Assembly (NCBI RefSeq): GCF_026162625.1
Contig: NZ_JAOTBD010000006.1
Location: forward strand, 1-64,000
Direction: 5' to 3'
From: Paracoccus beibuensis
GTDB taxonomy: Bacteria > Pseudomonadota > Alphaproteobacteria > Rhodobacterales > Rhodobacteraceae
Length of the DNA stretch: 64,000 bases
Both the position numbers and the translations under genes were made by a program. The notes beneath the pieces were generated by a model. It searched no databases. It was not told where the DNA came from and worked only from the letters and a program-made list of their open reading frames with translations. Positions 55,827-64,000 of this stretch are shown here, in pieces; position 1 is the stretch's first letter; every line of letters starts with the position of its first letter.

Positions 55827-57638
55827 ATGGCACGCGCACCCCTTCTGCAACTTTCCGACATCTCGCTGACCTATGGCGGCGATCCCGTATTCGACGGCCT
55901 TGCGCTGACCGTCCAGCCCGGCGACCGCGTTGCCCTTGTCGGCCGTAACGGGTCGGGCAAGTCGACGCTGATGAAGGTCATGGCGGGCCTGGTCGAACCT
56001 GACCGCGGCGAGGTCGTCATCTCGGCCGGCGTCTCGACCGGCTATATGGAGCAGGACCCCGACCTTTCGGGCTTCGAGACGCTTGGGGAATTCGCCCGTG
56101 ACGGGTTGGAGCCGGGTGAGGACTATCGCGTCGACATGGCGGCAGAGGGGCTGAAGTTCGACCCGAACCGTCCTGTCGCCACGGCGTCGGGCGGTGAAAG
56201 GCGGCGCGCGGCGCTGGCGCGGCTTCTGGCGCAGGCGCCGGAACTGATGCTGCTGGACGAGCCGACGAACCACCTGGACATCCAGGCCATCGGCTGGCTG
56301 GAGGAGCACCTGTCGCAGACCCGTGCGGCCTTCGTTCTGATCAGCCATGACCGCGCCTTCCTGCGCCGCCTGACCCGCGCCACGCTGTGGATCGACCGTG
56401 GAGAGGTCCGTCGGCAGGAGCGCGGCTTCGAGGGGTTCGAGGATTGGCGCGAGGCAAGCTGGGCTGCCGAAGACGACGCCCGCCACAAGCTGGACCGCAA
56501 GATCAAGGCGGAGGCCCGGTGGGCCGTCGAAGGCATCAGCGCACGCAGGAAGCGCAACCAGGGACGCGTTCGGGCGCTGGCGGCGCTGCGGGCGGAACGC
56601 GGTTCGCAGATCCGCCGGCAGGGCACCGCGGCGATGGCGCTGGATTCCGGTCCGCAGTCCGGCAAGAAAGTGATCGAGGCGCAGGGCATCGCCAAGACTT
56701 TCGGCGACCGGACAATCCTGCAGCCCTTCGACCTGCGCATCCAGCGCGGCGACCGGATCGCCTTCGTGGGCCCGAACGGTGCCGGCAAGACGACGCTGAT
56801 CAAGATGCTGACCGGCGAGATCGCGCCCGACGAGGGACGCGTGATCCTGGGCACCAACCTCGAGGTGGCGGTCTTCGACCAGGCGCGGGCGGCGCTGAAC
56901 CCGGACCAGACGCTGTGGGAATCGCTGACCGGCGACCCCGAGATGCGCGTGTCGGGCCGGGCCGACCAAGTGATGGTGCGCGGCACGCCCAAGCACGTCG
57001 TGGCCTATTTGAAGGACTTCCTCTTCGACGACGCGCAGGCCCGGGCACCCGTGCGCAGCCTGTCCGGCGGAGAGAAGGCGCGGCTGCTGCTGGCGCGGCT
57101 GATGGCCAAGCCGTCGAACCTGCTGGTCATGGACGAACCGACCAACGACCTGGATGTCGAGACGCTGGACCTGCTGCAGGACCTGCTGGGCGACTATGAC
57201 GGCACGGTGCTGCTGGTCAGTCACGACCGCGATTTCATCGACCGGGTCGCGGACACCACGGTTGCCATGGAAGGCGATGGCCGGGCGGTGGTCTATGCCG
57301 GCGGCTGGACGGACTATCAGGCGCAGCGCGGCCAGGACGATGCCCCCGCGGTTGCCGCTGCCCCCAGTCCACGCCCTGCGGCCGCGCCGTCCGAAAAGCC
57401 GAAGGCGGCCGCGCAGGGGCTGAGCTTCACCGAAAAGCATCGCCTCGACTCTCTGCCCGGCGTCATCGAGCGGCTGGAGGCCGAAATTGCCAAGCTGACC
57501 GAGTTCCTGTCCGACCCCAACCTCTTTGCCACGGCACCGGCGAAGTTCCAGAAGGCCAGCACCGCCCTGAGCGAACGGCAGGCGGCCCTGGCGGATGCCG
57601 AGGAAGAGTGGATGACGCTGGAGGAGAAGGCCGGCTGA
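55827..57638 (+). CDS. ABC-F family ATPase (Uup-like)
   Basis: A 603-residue soluble protein with two ABC cassettes and no membrane segments. First cassette: VALVGRNGSGKSTLMKVMAG, ASGGERRRAALARLLAQAPE and LMLLDEPTNHLD. Second: FVGPNGAGKTTLIKMLTG, LSGGEKARLLLARLMAKPSN and LLVMDEPTNDLD. A C-terminal helical segment (RLEAEIAKLTEFLSDP) forms the coiled coil seen in Uup. Such ABC-F proteins act on ribosomes, in repair or in gene-expression control; the exact role is not decided by sequence. It is convergent with the metallopeptidase, stops joined as TGATCA. Confidence 0.93.
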   Translation: MARAPLLQLSDISLTYGGDPVFDGLALTVQPGDRVALVGRNGSGKSTLMKVMAGLVEPDRGEVVISAGVSTGYMEQDPDLSGFETLGEFARDGLEPGEDYRVDMAAEGLKFDPNRPVATASGGERRRAALARLLAQAPELMLLDEPTNHLDIQAIGWLEEHLSQTRAAFVLISHDRAFLRRLTRATLWIDRGEVRRQERGFEGFEDWREASWAAEDDARHKLDRKIKAEARWAVEGISARRKRNQGRVRALAALRAERGSQIRRQGTAAMALDSGPQSGKKVIEAQGIAKTFGDRTILQPFDLRIQRGDRIAFVGPNGAGKTTLIKMLTGEIAPDEGRVILGTNLEVAVFDQARAALNPDQTLWESLTGDPEMRVSGRADQVMVRGTPKHVVAYLKDFLFDDAQARAPVRSLSGGEKARLLLARLMAKPSNLLVMDEPTNDLDVETLDLLQDLLGDYDGTVLLVSHDRDFIDRVADTTVAMEGDGRAVVYAGGWTDYQAQRGQDDAPAVAAAPSPRPAAAPSEKPKAAAQGLSFTEKHRLDSLPGVIERLEAEIAKLTEFLSDPNLFATAPAKFQKASTALSERQAALADAEEEWMTLEEKAG

Positions 57639-58601
57639 TCAATGCCGCGGCGCCCGCAACCAGCGGTGCGCGAAGGCCAGCTTGTCCCTGATCGGCGCTG
57701 TCAGCACGAAGGGATAGAGGTCGCTGTTGTCCAGCGCCCGATTGATATCGTTGATCGCGATAGCGACCTCGGCGGCGATGGGCAGAAGGCGGAGGGTGTC
57801 CGCCTCTTCATAGGGCCGGAAGTCCGACGGGATGCCAGGCATCGACAGCCCCGCGCTGACGAAGCTGTCGGTAAAGTCCACCAGGTGCAGCAGGTGGGCC
57901 GCAGTTTCGGCCCAATCCTCGTGCGGATGGGCGGTGGCGTAGGCGGTGATGAAGTGCTCGCCGGGGTTGCGCGGCTCCGCATAGTGGCGCCGCAGGGCAG
58001 CGGCATAGTCCGCGCGTTCATCGCCGAAAATCTTGCGGAGGGCGGGGCGGAAGCGGTCATCCTCCGACAGGCGGTCGAACAGGAAATGCGACAGCTCGTG
58101 CCGGAAGTGGCCAACCATCGAGCGGTACTGCTCGCCCAGGTCGCGCTGGCGCTTCAGGCGGATCAGCTCGTCGGCTTCGGTCACGTTGATCGTGATGTCG
58201 CCCGCGGCATGCCCCATGGTGATCTGCTGGCTGCGGCCCCCGGCCTCCTCGGACAGCATCAGGAAGCGCGGGCGGCGGCCCGGATCGTCATCCGTGAACC
58301 AGCCCCACCGCGCCAGGTTCGCCAGGACCCAGCGCTTGGCACGCTCGGCCCGGGCCAGCAGCTGCAGGTTGTCACCGACATGCAGGACGGGCACGACCTG
58401 CGACATGGCGCAGGACGGGCAGAGCGTGCCATCCAGCGGCGCGGTCCAGTTGCAGCCGATGCCGGGGCGGTTGGCGCAGGCGGGGGCATCGGTCGCCATC
58501 CGGCTGGTTTGCGGATCGTAATAAAGCTGCGACCCGCAGGCGCAGGTGAGGTTGTGGAAATAGGCGCGCGTCCCGCAGAGGGGGCAATTGAAGCGTTGCA
58601 T
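57639..58601 (-). CDS. Zinc-ribbon metallopeptidase (Peptidase_Mx-like)
   Basis: A 320-residue protein with an N-terminal zinc ribbon (Cys6, 9, 20 and 22 in FNCPLCGTRAY and LTCACGSQLYYD), further Cys pairs at residues 50 and 61-64, and the catalytic HExxH motif at His168-Glu169-His172 (FRHELSHFLFDRL). A second conserved block HPHEDWAETAAHLLHLVDFT supplies the third ligand candidate. This is the putative zinc-binding metallopeptidase family common in alphaproteobacteria; substrate unknown. No signal peptide is seen, so it is likely cytosolic. Confidence 0.82.
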   Translation of the reverse strand: MQRFNCPLCGTRAYFHNLTCACGSQLYYDPQTSRMATDAPACANRPGIGCNWTAPLDGTLCPSCAMSQVVPVLHVGDNLQLLARAERAKRWVLANLARWGWFTDDDPGRRPRFLMLSEEAGGRSQQITMGHAAGDITINVTEADELIRLKRQRDLGEQYRSMVGHFRHELSHFLFDRLSEDDRFRPALRKIFGDERADYAAALRRHYAEPRNPGEHFITAYATAHPHEDWAETAAHLLHLVDFTDSFVSAGLSMPGIPSDFRPYEEADTLRLLPIAAEVAIAINDINRALDNSDLYPFVLTAPIRDKLAFAHRWLRAPRH

Positions 58602-58682
58602 CGGGCGCGGGTCCTGTCTTGCGCGGGTCTGGGGCCGCGGTCTGACACAAGCGCGCGACAGGCGCCGGGGTTCCGCAATCGC

Positions 58683-58711
58683 TTGACTTGCCGCGGACAA
58701 TGCGCCATATG
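58683..58711 (+). promoter_or_regulatory. Promoter of rplU-rpmA
   Basis: TTGACT (58683-58688), a 17-bp spacer and CATATG (58706-58711) lie upstream of rplU, giving a leader of about 140 nt. The long leader is usual for ribosomal protein operons and may hold autoregulatory structure. This is inferred from the consensus match and spacing only. Confidence 0.6.
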
Positions 58712-58859
58712 CCCCGGACCGGCCGGGCCATCGCCCGTGGCCGGCATTTGTATTGAATGACATCCCGAACAAGGGGTGCGCAGTCCGAAGGCGGGGCAAC
58801 CCGGCAACATCTGCCGAAGGGCAGGGGCCGCAGGACGCGGTTGATGAAGGAAAGAAGCG

Positions 58860-59240
58860 ATGTTCGCGGTTCTGAAAACTGGCGGCAAGCAGTACAAGGT
58901 GCAGGCGGGCGACGTCCTCCGCGTCGAGAAGCTGCAAGCCGCAGCTGGTGAAAAAGTCCAGTTCAACGACATTCTGATGGTCGGTTCGACCCTTGGTGCG
59001 CCGCTCGTCTCGGGCGCCTGCGTCCAGGCCGAGGTGATCGACCAGATCAAGGCCGACAAGGTGATCACCTATGTCAAGCGCCGCCGCAAGCACAGCTCGC
59101 AGCGGACCCGTGGCCACCGCCAGCAGCTGACCCTGCTGCGCGTGACCGACGTGCTGGACAACGGTGCCGACAAGACCGGCGTGAAGGCCGCTGTCGGTGC
59201 ACGTGCAAAGCAGCCGGCCGACAACGCCGCTGAAGCGTAA
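58860..59240 (+). CDS. rplU: 50S ribosomal protein L21
   Basis: A 126-residue large-subunit protein starting MFAVLKTGGKQYKVQAGDVL, with VEKLQAAAGEKVQFNDILMV and the basic VKRRRKHSSQRTRGHRQQLT segment that contacts 23S rRNA. The C-terminal tail beyond residue 105 is Ala/Lys-rich, an extension common in alphaproteobacteria. It is followed by rpmA after 12 bp. Typical order rplU-rpmA. Confidence 0.97.
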   Translation: MFAVLKTGGKQYKVQAGDVLRVEKLQAAAGEKVQFNDILMVGSTLGAPLVSGACVQAEVIDQIKADKVITYVKRRRKHSSQRTRGHRQQLTLLRVTDVLDNGADKTGVKAAVGARAKQPADNAAEA

Positions 59241-59252
59241 GGAGAACGACCC

Positions 59253-59525
59253 ATGGCACACAAGAAAGCAGGCGGTTCCTCCCGCAACGGTCGCGATTCC
59301 GCCGGCCGCCGCCTTGGCGTGAAGCTGTTTGGCGGCCAGGCTGCCATCGCGGGCAACATCATCGCTCGTCAGCGCGGCACCACCTGGTGGCCGGGCACGA
59401 ATGTCGGCATGGGCAAGGATCACACCCTGTTCGCGCTGACCGATGGTCATGTCACCTTCAAGAAGGGCCTCAAGGGGCGCACCTTCATTTCGGTGATTCC
59501 CGCCGGCCTCGAAGCCGCCGAGTAA
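59253..59525 (+). CDS. rpmA: 50S ribosomal protein L27
   Basis: A 90-residue protein whose N-terminus reaches toward the peptidyl-transferase centre. It starts [20 protein letters not shown] and has [20 protein letters not shown], standard for L27. GGAGAACGACCC precedes the ATG. A terminator follows at 59551, so the GNAT gene probably has its own or a read-through transcript. Confidence 0.97.
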   Translation: MAHKKAGGSSRNGRDSAGRRLGVKLFGGQAAIAGNIIARQRGTTWWPGTNVGMGKDHTLFALTDGHVTFKKGLKGRTFISVIPAGLEAAE

Positions 59526-59550
59526 CCCAAGCGTAACATCTCGATGTTAG

Positions 59551-59580
59551 ACGGGGGATCGGCGAAGGCCGGTCCCCCGT
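59551..59580 (+). terminator. Terminator after rpmA
   Basis: ACGGGGGATCGGC pairs with GGCCGGTCCCCCGT (one G-T), loop GAA, followed by GCCGTTTA. A smaller TAACATC/GATGTTA hairpin lies just before it (59534-59549). The T-run is weak, so attenuation rather than full termination is possible. Confidence 0.6.
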
Positions 59581-59625
59581 GCCGTTTATATCGCAGCACT
59601 TCGAACCAGTTTCCGGGGAGGGAAC

Positions 59626-60216
59626 ATGGTGATGTCCGCACCTATGAGGGAGGGAAGCCGCTTGGACGACCTCAAACCCGTTGTAGAAGGGGTGGTGACG
59701 CAGCCCGTCATCCAGACCGAACGCTTCATCCTGCGCCCTCTGCGCCCGTCCGATGCGGGCATGATCGCCCATTACACCGCCGACCGGCGCGTGGCCGAAG
59801 GCACCCGAGCCATTCCTCACCCGCTGCCGCGCGGCGCGTCGGAAAGCTTCGTGGCGCGCGCGCTTGCGGCCGACCGGACCGAGGATGTCTGGGCCATCGA
59901 CGGGTCGAACAACAAGCTGGCCGAACTGCTGGGCGTCGTGTCGCTGACCCGGATGGAGGGCGACCAGTCCGAACTTGGCTTCTGGATCGGCGCGGGCTTC
60001 TGGAACACGGGCTTTGCGACCGAGGCCGTCGAGGCCCTGGCTGCCGCAAACCCGCATGGCGCACGGACCCTGTTCGCCGAGGCGTTCCAGGACAATCCCG
60101 GCTCAGCGCGTGTTCTGACGAATTGCGGCTTCGTCTATCTCGGCGATGCGGAAAGCTGGTCGGTGGCGCGTGGTGCGCGGGTTCCGACGTGGACTTATCT
60201 GCGCCGGATGGGTTGA
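59626..60216 (+). CDS. GNAT family N-acetyltransferase
   Basis: A 196-residue acetyltransferase. A Shine-Dalgarno GGGGAGGGAAC precedes the ATG at 59626. The N-terminal half has TERFILRPLRPSDAGMIAHY, the acetyl-CoA motif region ELGFWIGAGFWNTGFATEAV, and NPGSARVLTNCGFVYLGDAE near the end, all typical of RimJ/RimL-type GNAT enzymes. It sits directly after rplU-rpmA, a place it holds in many Rhodobacteraceae. The acceptor (often ribosomal protein or aminoglycoside) is unknown. Confidence 0.88.
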   Translation: MVMSAPMREGSRLDDLKPVVEGVVTQPVIQTERFILRPLRPSDAGMIAHYTADRRVAEGTRAIPHPLPRGASESFVARALAADRTEDVWAIDGSNNKLAELLGVVSLTRMEGDQSELGFWIGAGFWNTGFATEAVEALAAANPHGARTLFAEAFQDNPGSARVLTNCGFVYLGDAESWSVARGARVPTWTYLRRMG

Positions 60217-60285
60217 AGCCTCGCTCCTGCACGAACTGCAAGGGGGGCGGCTTGCAAAGCGCTGCGGCCGCCCTATTTGCAGATC

Positions 60286-61296
60286 ATGACACAGACACTC
60301 CCGTTCTCGATCCTCGACCTGTCGCCCGTCCCCGAAGGGCAGACTGCGCAGGATGCGATCCGCAACACCATCGACCTGGCCCAGCATGCCGAGCGATGGG
60401 GCTATAATCGCTTCTGGCTGGCCGAACATCACAACATGCCCGGCATCGCCAGCGCCGCCACCGCGGTGTTGATCGGTCTTGTGGCGCAGGCGACCAGCAC
60501 GATCCGAGTCGGCGCGGGCGGCATCATGCTGCCGAACCACGCGCCGCTGACCGTGGCCGAGGCATTTGGAACGCTGGCGACGGCCTTCCCTGGACGGATC
60601 GACTTGGGGCTGGGCCGGGCTCCGGGGGGCGACGGCGCCGTTATCCGTGCCCTGCGCCGCGACCCGATGGCGGACAGCTTTCCGCAGGACGTCGTCGAAC
60701 TTCTGGACTATCTGGGGCCCGAACGCCCCGGCGCCGCCGTCAGGGCCTTGCCGGGCGAGGGCACCAATGTGCCCGTCTGGATCCTGGGCAGCAGCCTTTT
60801 CGGCGCGCAGCTGGCGGCGCATCTGGGGCTGCCCTATGCCTTTGCCAGCCACTTCGCGCCCGACGATCTGGAGCAGGCGCTGCAGATCTATCGCGACCGG
60901 TTCAGGCCGTCCCCGTGGAACGACAAGCCGTACGTGATCGTGGCCGCGAACGTCTTCGCCGCCGACGATGCGGACGAGGCCGCATATCTGCGGACGACGA
61001 TGCAGCTTGCCTTCGCGCGGCTGCGCACCGGGATGCCCGGAAAGTTGCCGCGCCCGATCCGCGACATCGATGCCGAGATCGGCGCGCCGATGCGGCAGGC
61101 CGTCGACCGCGCGCTGAGGGTCAGCGCCGTCGGTAACGAGGCTCAGGTCCGCGAGCAGCTTGCCAGCATCGTCGACACCTACCGCCCGGACGAGCTGATC
61201 CTGACCGGCCAGATCCACGATCACCAGGCGCGACTGCGCAGCTTCGAGCTTGCGTCCAAGGCCGCAAGCACGCTGCGACTGCGTCACGCGGCCTGA
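60286..61296 (+). CDS. LLM class flavin-dependent oxidoreductase
   Basis: A 336-residue TIM-barrel protein of the bacterial luciferase-like monooxygenase class. It starts [20 protein letters not shown], has [20 protein letters not shown] and the flavin-binding [20 protein letters not shown], typical of FMN/F420-type single-component members. The substrate is unknown. The start at 60286 (ATG) is preferred over a TTG at 60277. It is convergent with the unknown gene, stops TGA and TCA forming TGATCA. Confidence 0.9.
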   Translation: MTQTLPFSILDLSPVPEGQTAQDAIRNTIDLAQHAERWGYNRFWLAEHHNMPGIASAATAVLIGLVAQATSTIRVGAGGIMLPNHAPLTVAEAFGTLATAFPGRIDLGLGRAPGGDGAVIRALRRDPMADSFPQDVVELLDYLGPERPGAAVRALPGEGTNVPVWILGSSLFGAQLAAHLGLPYAFASHFAPDDLEQALQIYRDRFRPSPWNDKPYVIVAANVFAADDADEAAYLRTTMQLAFARLRTGMPGKLPRPIRDIDAEIGAPMRQAVDRALRVSAVGNEAQVREQLASIVDTYRPDELILTGQIHDHQARLRSFELASKAASTLRLRHAA

Positions 61297-62718
61297 TCAG
61301 GCGGCCGCGGCTGCTTGCTCGCTCTGGGGCGACAGCCGCGCAAGCATCAGAAGACGCTCCAAATGCGAGAGCGCCTCTGAAAGGCTGTCAGCGTGGCAGC
61401 CCAGCAGCGATTCCGCTGCGAGGCGCCGTGTCATGGCCATGATCGGCCGTGTCGGCGTGATGTGGTGAAGATAGCTGGCTTGGCGGGCCAGGTTCAGGAA
61501 GCTTGTGTCGTCGCCCGCCAGCGCCGCACGGTTCCACAGCGTCAGCAGGGCCTCGGGGGCGGGCATCAGGATTACGGACCGGCCGCACAGCCAACGGTCA
61601 TCCAGTTGGGCCGTTGTCGTCGCACGGGGCAAGCTGCTTTGGGGAAGGGCTAGCCACTGCCGCAGGTGCCGTGCCGCGATCGCGTCACCGAAACAAAGCT
61701 GCGCGAGGCGGGGCAAATCGACCGACAGGGGGCGGGGCGGGGCCAGGCGCCGCAGCCAGTTTTCGCCCGTGGCGCAGGTCAGAAGCACCGCAGCCTCGGC
61801 CGACACTGCGCCGGTGGCGACCCGCGACACCGCCTCGGCCCCTTCGCGAAGCGCCAGCCGCATTGGCCGCGGCGACAGCCATACCGGACGTGCCCCGCGC
61901 CAGCGGCGATAGACCGCGATATGCAGCGCCGAAATCGCCGTCAACGTGGGCAGCGCAGCCTTGGCGAACGGTTGATCCGCCGTCGAAAAGCCGAACCCCT
62001 GCGGAAAGGAACCGTCCGGCCGCTGTACCTGGATCATGTCGGACAGCATGTCCGACACGTCGTGGCCGGGATCCAGAAGGCGCAGGCACAGCGCCAGCCG
62101 GGCCTGCGACTGGACGCAGTTTCCTTTTCGCGACCGCTCGGCCAAGGCAGACAGATGGTCGAAGATCGCTGAAAAGGCGCGCGCGCCAGAAAGCGGCGGC
62201 CGCCGTGCCCCGTGGTGATAAAGCTGCATCACCAGGTCCGTGACGGCAATGACATGCGCGCTGTCGCAGTTTCGCGGCGTCGGCGGGGCGGTCAGCAGCG
62301 CCTCGGCCTGATGCAGCAGATCAGGCGCGTCCGACAGGGCCAGTCGGCAGGCCAGAGGCAGGTCCTCGTCCTCGGCAAGCTCTTCGCAAGCCAGTTGCCA
62401 CATCGGGTCGATCTGCGCCACCAGCGAGCCCGCCAGCACGAGGTCGACCATCGCCTCGCTGCGGTCGCCGGCCACCACCCGTGCCGCACCCGCGCGGACG
62501 AGCTGTGGTGACAGGCGCCGCTGGACGATCACCTCCAGCGGAGAGATGCGGCCGCGCAGGCCCGTCAGCACCGGCGCCGTACGCCCCGCCTTGGCCAGAA
62601 GGCCGACGTCAGGATGGTCGACCAGACACACCGTTGGCAATTCCATGATCCTTTGCCGCAGCCATTCGGTGCCGCGGTTCGCAAGCAGGCGCATCAACTG
62701 GTTCAGCGTTCCATCCAT
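61297..62718 (-). CDS. Conserved protein of unknown function, possible terpenoid-cyclase-like fold
   Basis: A 473-residue soluble protein without signal peptide. It is helical and Ala/Leu/Arg-rich. A stretch DMIQVQRPDGSFPQGFGFST followed by LPTLTAISALHIAVYRRW resembles the Q-x-x-DGSF...L-x-A repeat of prenyltransferase/terpene-cyclase alpha-toroids, but the DxDD or zinc motifs are missing. No other domain is recognised. ATG 62718 is preferred; ATG 62775 would add 19 residues. It is convergent with the LLM gene and divergent from prfC. Confidence 0.6.
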   Translation of the reverse strand: MDGTLNQLMRLLANRGTEWLRQRIMELPTVCLVDHPDVGLLAKAGRTAPVLTGLRGRISPLEVIVQRRLSPQLVRAGAARVVAGDRSEAMVDLVLAGSLVAQIDPMWQLACEELAEDEDLPLACRLALSDAPDLLHQAEALLTAPPTPRNCDSAHVIAVTDLVMQLYHHGARRPPLSGARAFSAIFDHLSALAERSRKGNCVQSQARLALCLRLLDPGHDVSDMLSDMIQVQRPDGSFPQGFGFSTADQPFAKAALPTLTAISALHIAVYRRWRGARPVWLSPRPMRLALREGAEAVSRVATGAVSAEAAVLLTCATGENWLRRLAPPRPLSVDLPRLAQLCFGDAIAARHLRQWLALPQSSLPRATTTAQLDDRWLCGRSVILMPAPEALLTLWNRAALAGDDTSFLNLARQASYLHHITPTRPIMAMTRRLAAESLLGCHADSLSEALSHLERLLMLARLSPQSEQAAAAA

Positions 62719-62858
62719 TCGCCACTCCGTCAGATCATCTGGCCGATGCAAACCGGCACCGCACGCGTCGATCAAGGAAAGCTTCCCGACAATTCGATGC
62801 GATCACCGGGCCAACGCGGCAATTGCGCCGACGCCGCAGGCACGGTAAAGCCCGGCGC

Positions 62859-64000
62859 ATGAGCAACCGCCCCGACCTTCCGCCCGAAATCGCCCGCCGC
62901 CGGACCTTCGCGATCATCTCGCATCCGGACGCCGGCAAGACCACGCTGACCGAGAAATTCCTGCTCTATGGCGGCGCCATCCAGATGGCCGGCCAGGTGC
63001 GGGCAAAGGGAGAGGCGCGGCGCACGCGGTCGGACTTCATGAAGATGGAGCAGGACCGCGGCATTTCGGTCTCGGCATCCGCAATGTCGTTCGACTTTGA
63101 TGGATTTCGCTTCAACCTGGTGGACACGCCGGGTCACAGCGACTTTTCGGAAGACACCTATCGGACCCTGACGGCGGTGGACGCCGCGATCATGGTGATC
63201 GACGGCGCAAAGGGCGTCGAATCGCAGACCCGCAAGCTGTTCGAGGTCTGCCGGTTGCGCGACCTGCCGATCCTGACCTTCTGCAACAAGATGGACCGCG
63301 AGTCCCGCGACACGTTCGAGATCATCGACGAGATCCAGGAGAACCTGGCCATCGACGTGGCCCCGGCTTCCTGGCCCATCGGAGTGGGGCGCGAGTTCAT
63401 CGGCTGCTACGACATGCTGGGCGACCGGCTGGAGCTGATGGATCGGGCCGACCGCAACAAGGTCGCGCAGTCGATCTCGATGAAGGGGCTGGATGACCCG
63501 CGGCTGGCGGAACACGTGCCGGCCGACCTGCTGGCCAAGCTGCGCGAAGAGGTCGAGATGGCCCGCGAACTGCTGCCCACGTTCGATCAGCGGTCGTTCC
63601 TGGAAGGGCACATGACGCCCATCTGGTTCGGCAGCGCGATCAACAGCTTCGGCGTGCAGGAACTGATGCAGGGCATCAGCACCTATGGCCCGCCGCCGCA
63701 GCCCCAGAACAGCGCCGAACGCGAGATCGCGCCGGACGAAAACACCGTGACCGGCTTCGTCTTCAAGGTGCAGGCGAACATGGACCCCAAGCACCGCGAC
63801 CGCGTGGCCTTTGTTCGGCTGGCATCGGGCCATTTCGAGCGCGGCATGAAGATGGTCCATGTCCGGTCGAAGAAGCCGATGGCTGTGTCGAACCCGGTCC
63901 TGTTCCTGGCCGCCGACCGCGAACTGGCCGAGGAGGCCTGGGCCGGCGACATCATCGGCATCCCGAACCACGGCCAATTGCGCATCGGCGATGCGCTGAC
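62859..64000 (+). CDS. prfC: Peptide chain release factor 3 (partial at window end)
   Basis: The first 380 residues of a GTPase that recycles class I release factors. The G domain shows AIISHPDAGKTTLTEKFLLY (P-loop), GISVSASAMSFDFDGFRFN and NLVDTPGHSDFSEDTYRT (switch II), and ILTFCNKMDRESRD (G4). The C-terminal region present (VFKVQANMDPKHRDRVAFVR) is the RF3-specific domain. The reading frame stays open to base 64000, so it is cut by the window, not truncated. It is divergent from the unknown 473-residue gene. Confidence 0.97.
   Translation, partial: MSNRPDLPPEIARRRTFAIISHPDAGKTTLTEKFLLYGGAIQMAGQVRAKGEARRTRSDFMKMEQDRGISVSASAMSFDFDGFRFNLVDTPGHSDFSEDTYRTLTAVDAAIMVIDGAKGVESQTRKLFEVCRLRDLPILTFCNKMDRESRDTFEIIDEIQENLAIDVAPASWPIGVGREFIGCYDMLGDRLELMDRADRNKVAQSISMKGLDDPRLAEHVPADLLAKLREEVEMARELLPTFDQRSFLEGHMTPIWFGSAINSFGVQELMQGISTYGPPPQPQNSAEREIAPDENTVTGFVFKVQANMDPKHRDRVAFVRLASGHFERGMKMVHVRSKKPMAVSNPVLFLAADRELAEEAWAGDIIGIPNHGQLRIGDAL

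Overview
The window is chromosomal DNA of a high-GC alphaproteobacterium of the Rhodobacteraceae/Paracoccaceae, most likely Paracoccus or a close relative. This is inferred from recognisable family content and gene order: murA next to a DUF2948 gene, hisD-UPF0262-low-molecular-weight phosphatase, zwf-pgl-pgi, glyQ-DUF6446-glyS, aroK-aroB beside xerD and a CNNM/CBS gene, and pyrH-frr-uppS-cdsA-dxr-rseP-bamA. No species can be named from sequence alone. Most of the window is dense core genome with 4-bp start/stop overlaps inside operons and tail-to-tail genes whose stop codons share a short palindrome.

Region by region. 1-1.73 kb is the edge of an integrated element: an insertion-sequence end, a tyrosine integrase truncated at its catalytic end and split by a 149-bp MITE, and a tRNA-Thr whose 3' end faces the integrase start. 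1.87-7.36 kb carries murA, hisD and small conserved genes, a DUF1127 protein and a LysR regulator. 7.36-8.72 kb is a decayed IS1182/IS5-like element with the same terminal repeats as the MITE, sitting in the stop codons of the LysR gene and edd. 8.7-16.3 kb holds the Entner-Doudoroff/upper hexose block: edd, zwf, pgl and pgi, with an rRNA methyltransferase and a PIN-domain gene between. edd and zwf share the same operator inside their promoters. 16.3-22.99 kb has ftsY, a Hint-domain protein, a GlxA-type regulator, class II DAHP synthase, a lipid A acyltransferase-like gene and an EamA transporter. 23.1-24.8 kb is a transketolase remnant.

24.85-30.5 kb carries a CNNM/CBS membrane protein, xerD, two proteins of unknown function, aroK and aroB. 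30.8-33.2 kb is a small accessory cluster with phospholipase D, a tiny membrane protein and a stress-protein domain. It is followed by a 782-bp gap with an eroded AraC-like fragment. 34.0-37.7 kb is the glycyl-tRNA synthetase locus, whose beta subunit contains a lower-GC in-frame insertion. 37.8-45.0 kb has a SPOR/peptidoglycan-binding protein, TrkH, Ppx/GppA, RlmE, an AraC regulator and MiaA. 45.1-53.7 kb is the translation/isoprenoid/envelope operon ending in bamA and an OmpH/Skp-like gene. 53.7-64 kb has a nucleoside hydrolase, an orphan iron-binding protein, a Uup-type ABC-F ATPase, a zinc metallopeptidase, rplU-rpmA with a GNAT gene, a luciferase-like oxidoreductase, an unknown 473-residue protein and the start of prfC.

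How the genes work together. zwf, pgl and edd take glucose-6-phosphate to KDPG; eda is not in the window. aroK, aroB and DAHP synthase serve the shikimate pathway. dxr and uppS make undecaprenyl diphosphate that murA-dependent wall synthesis needs. cdsA, rseP, bamA and the Skp-like chaperone build the envelope. No CRISPR array, complete prophage or defence island was seen.
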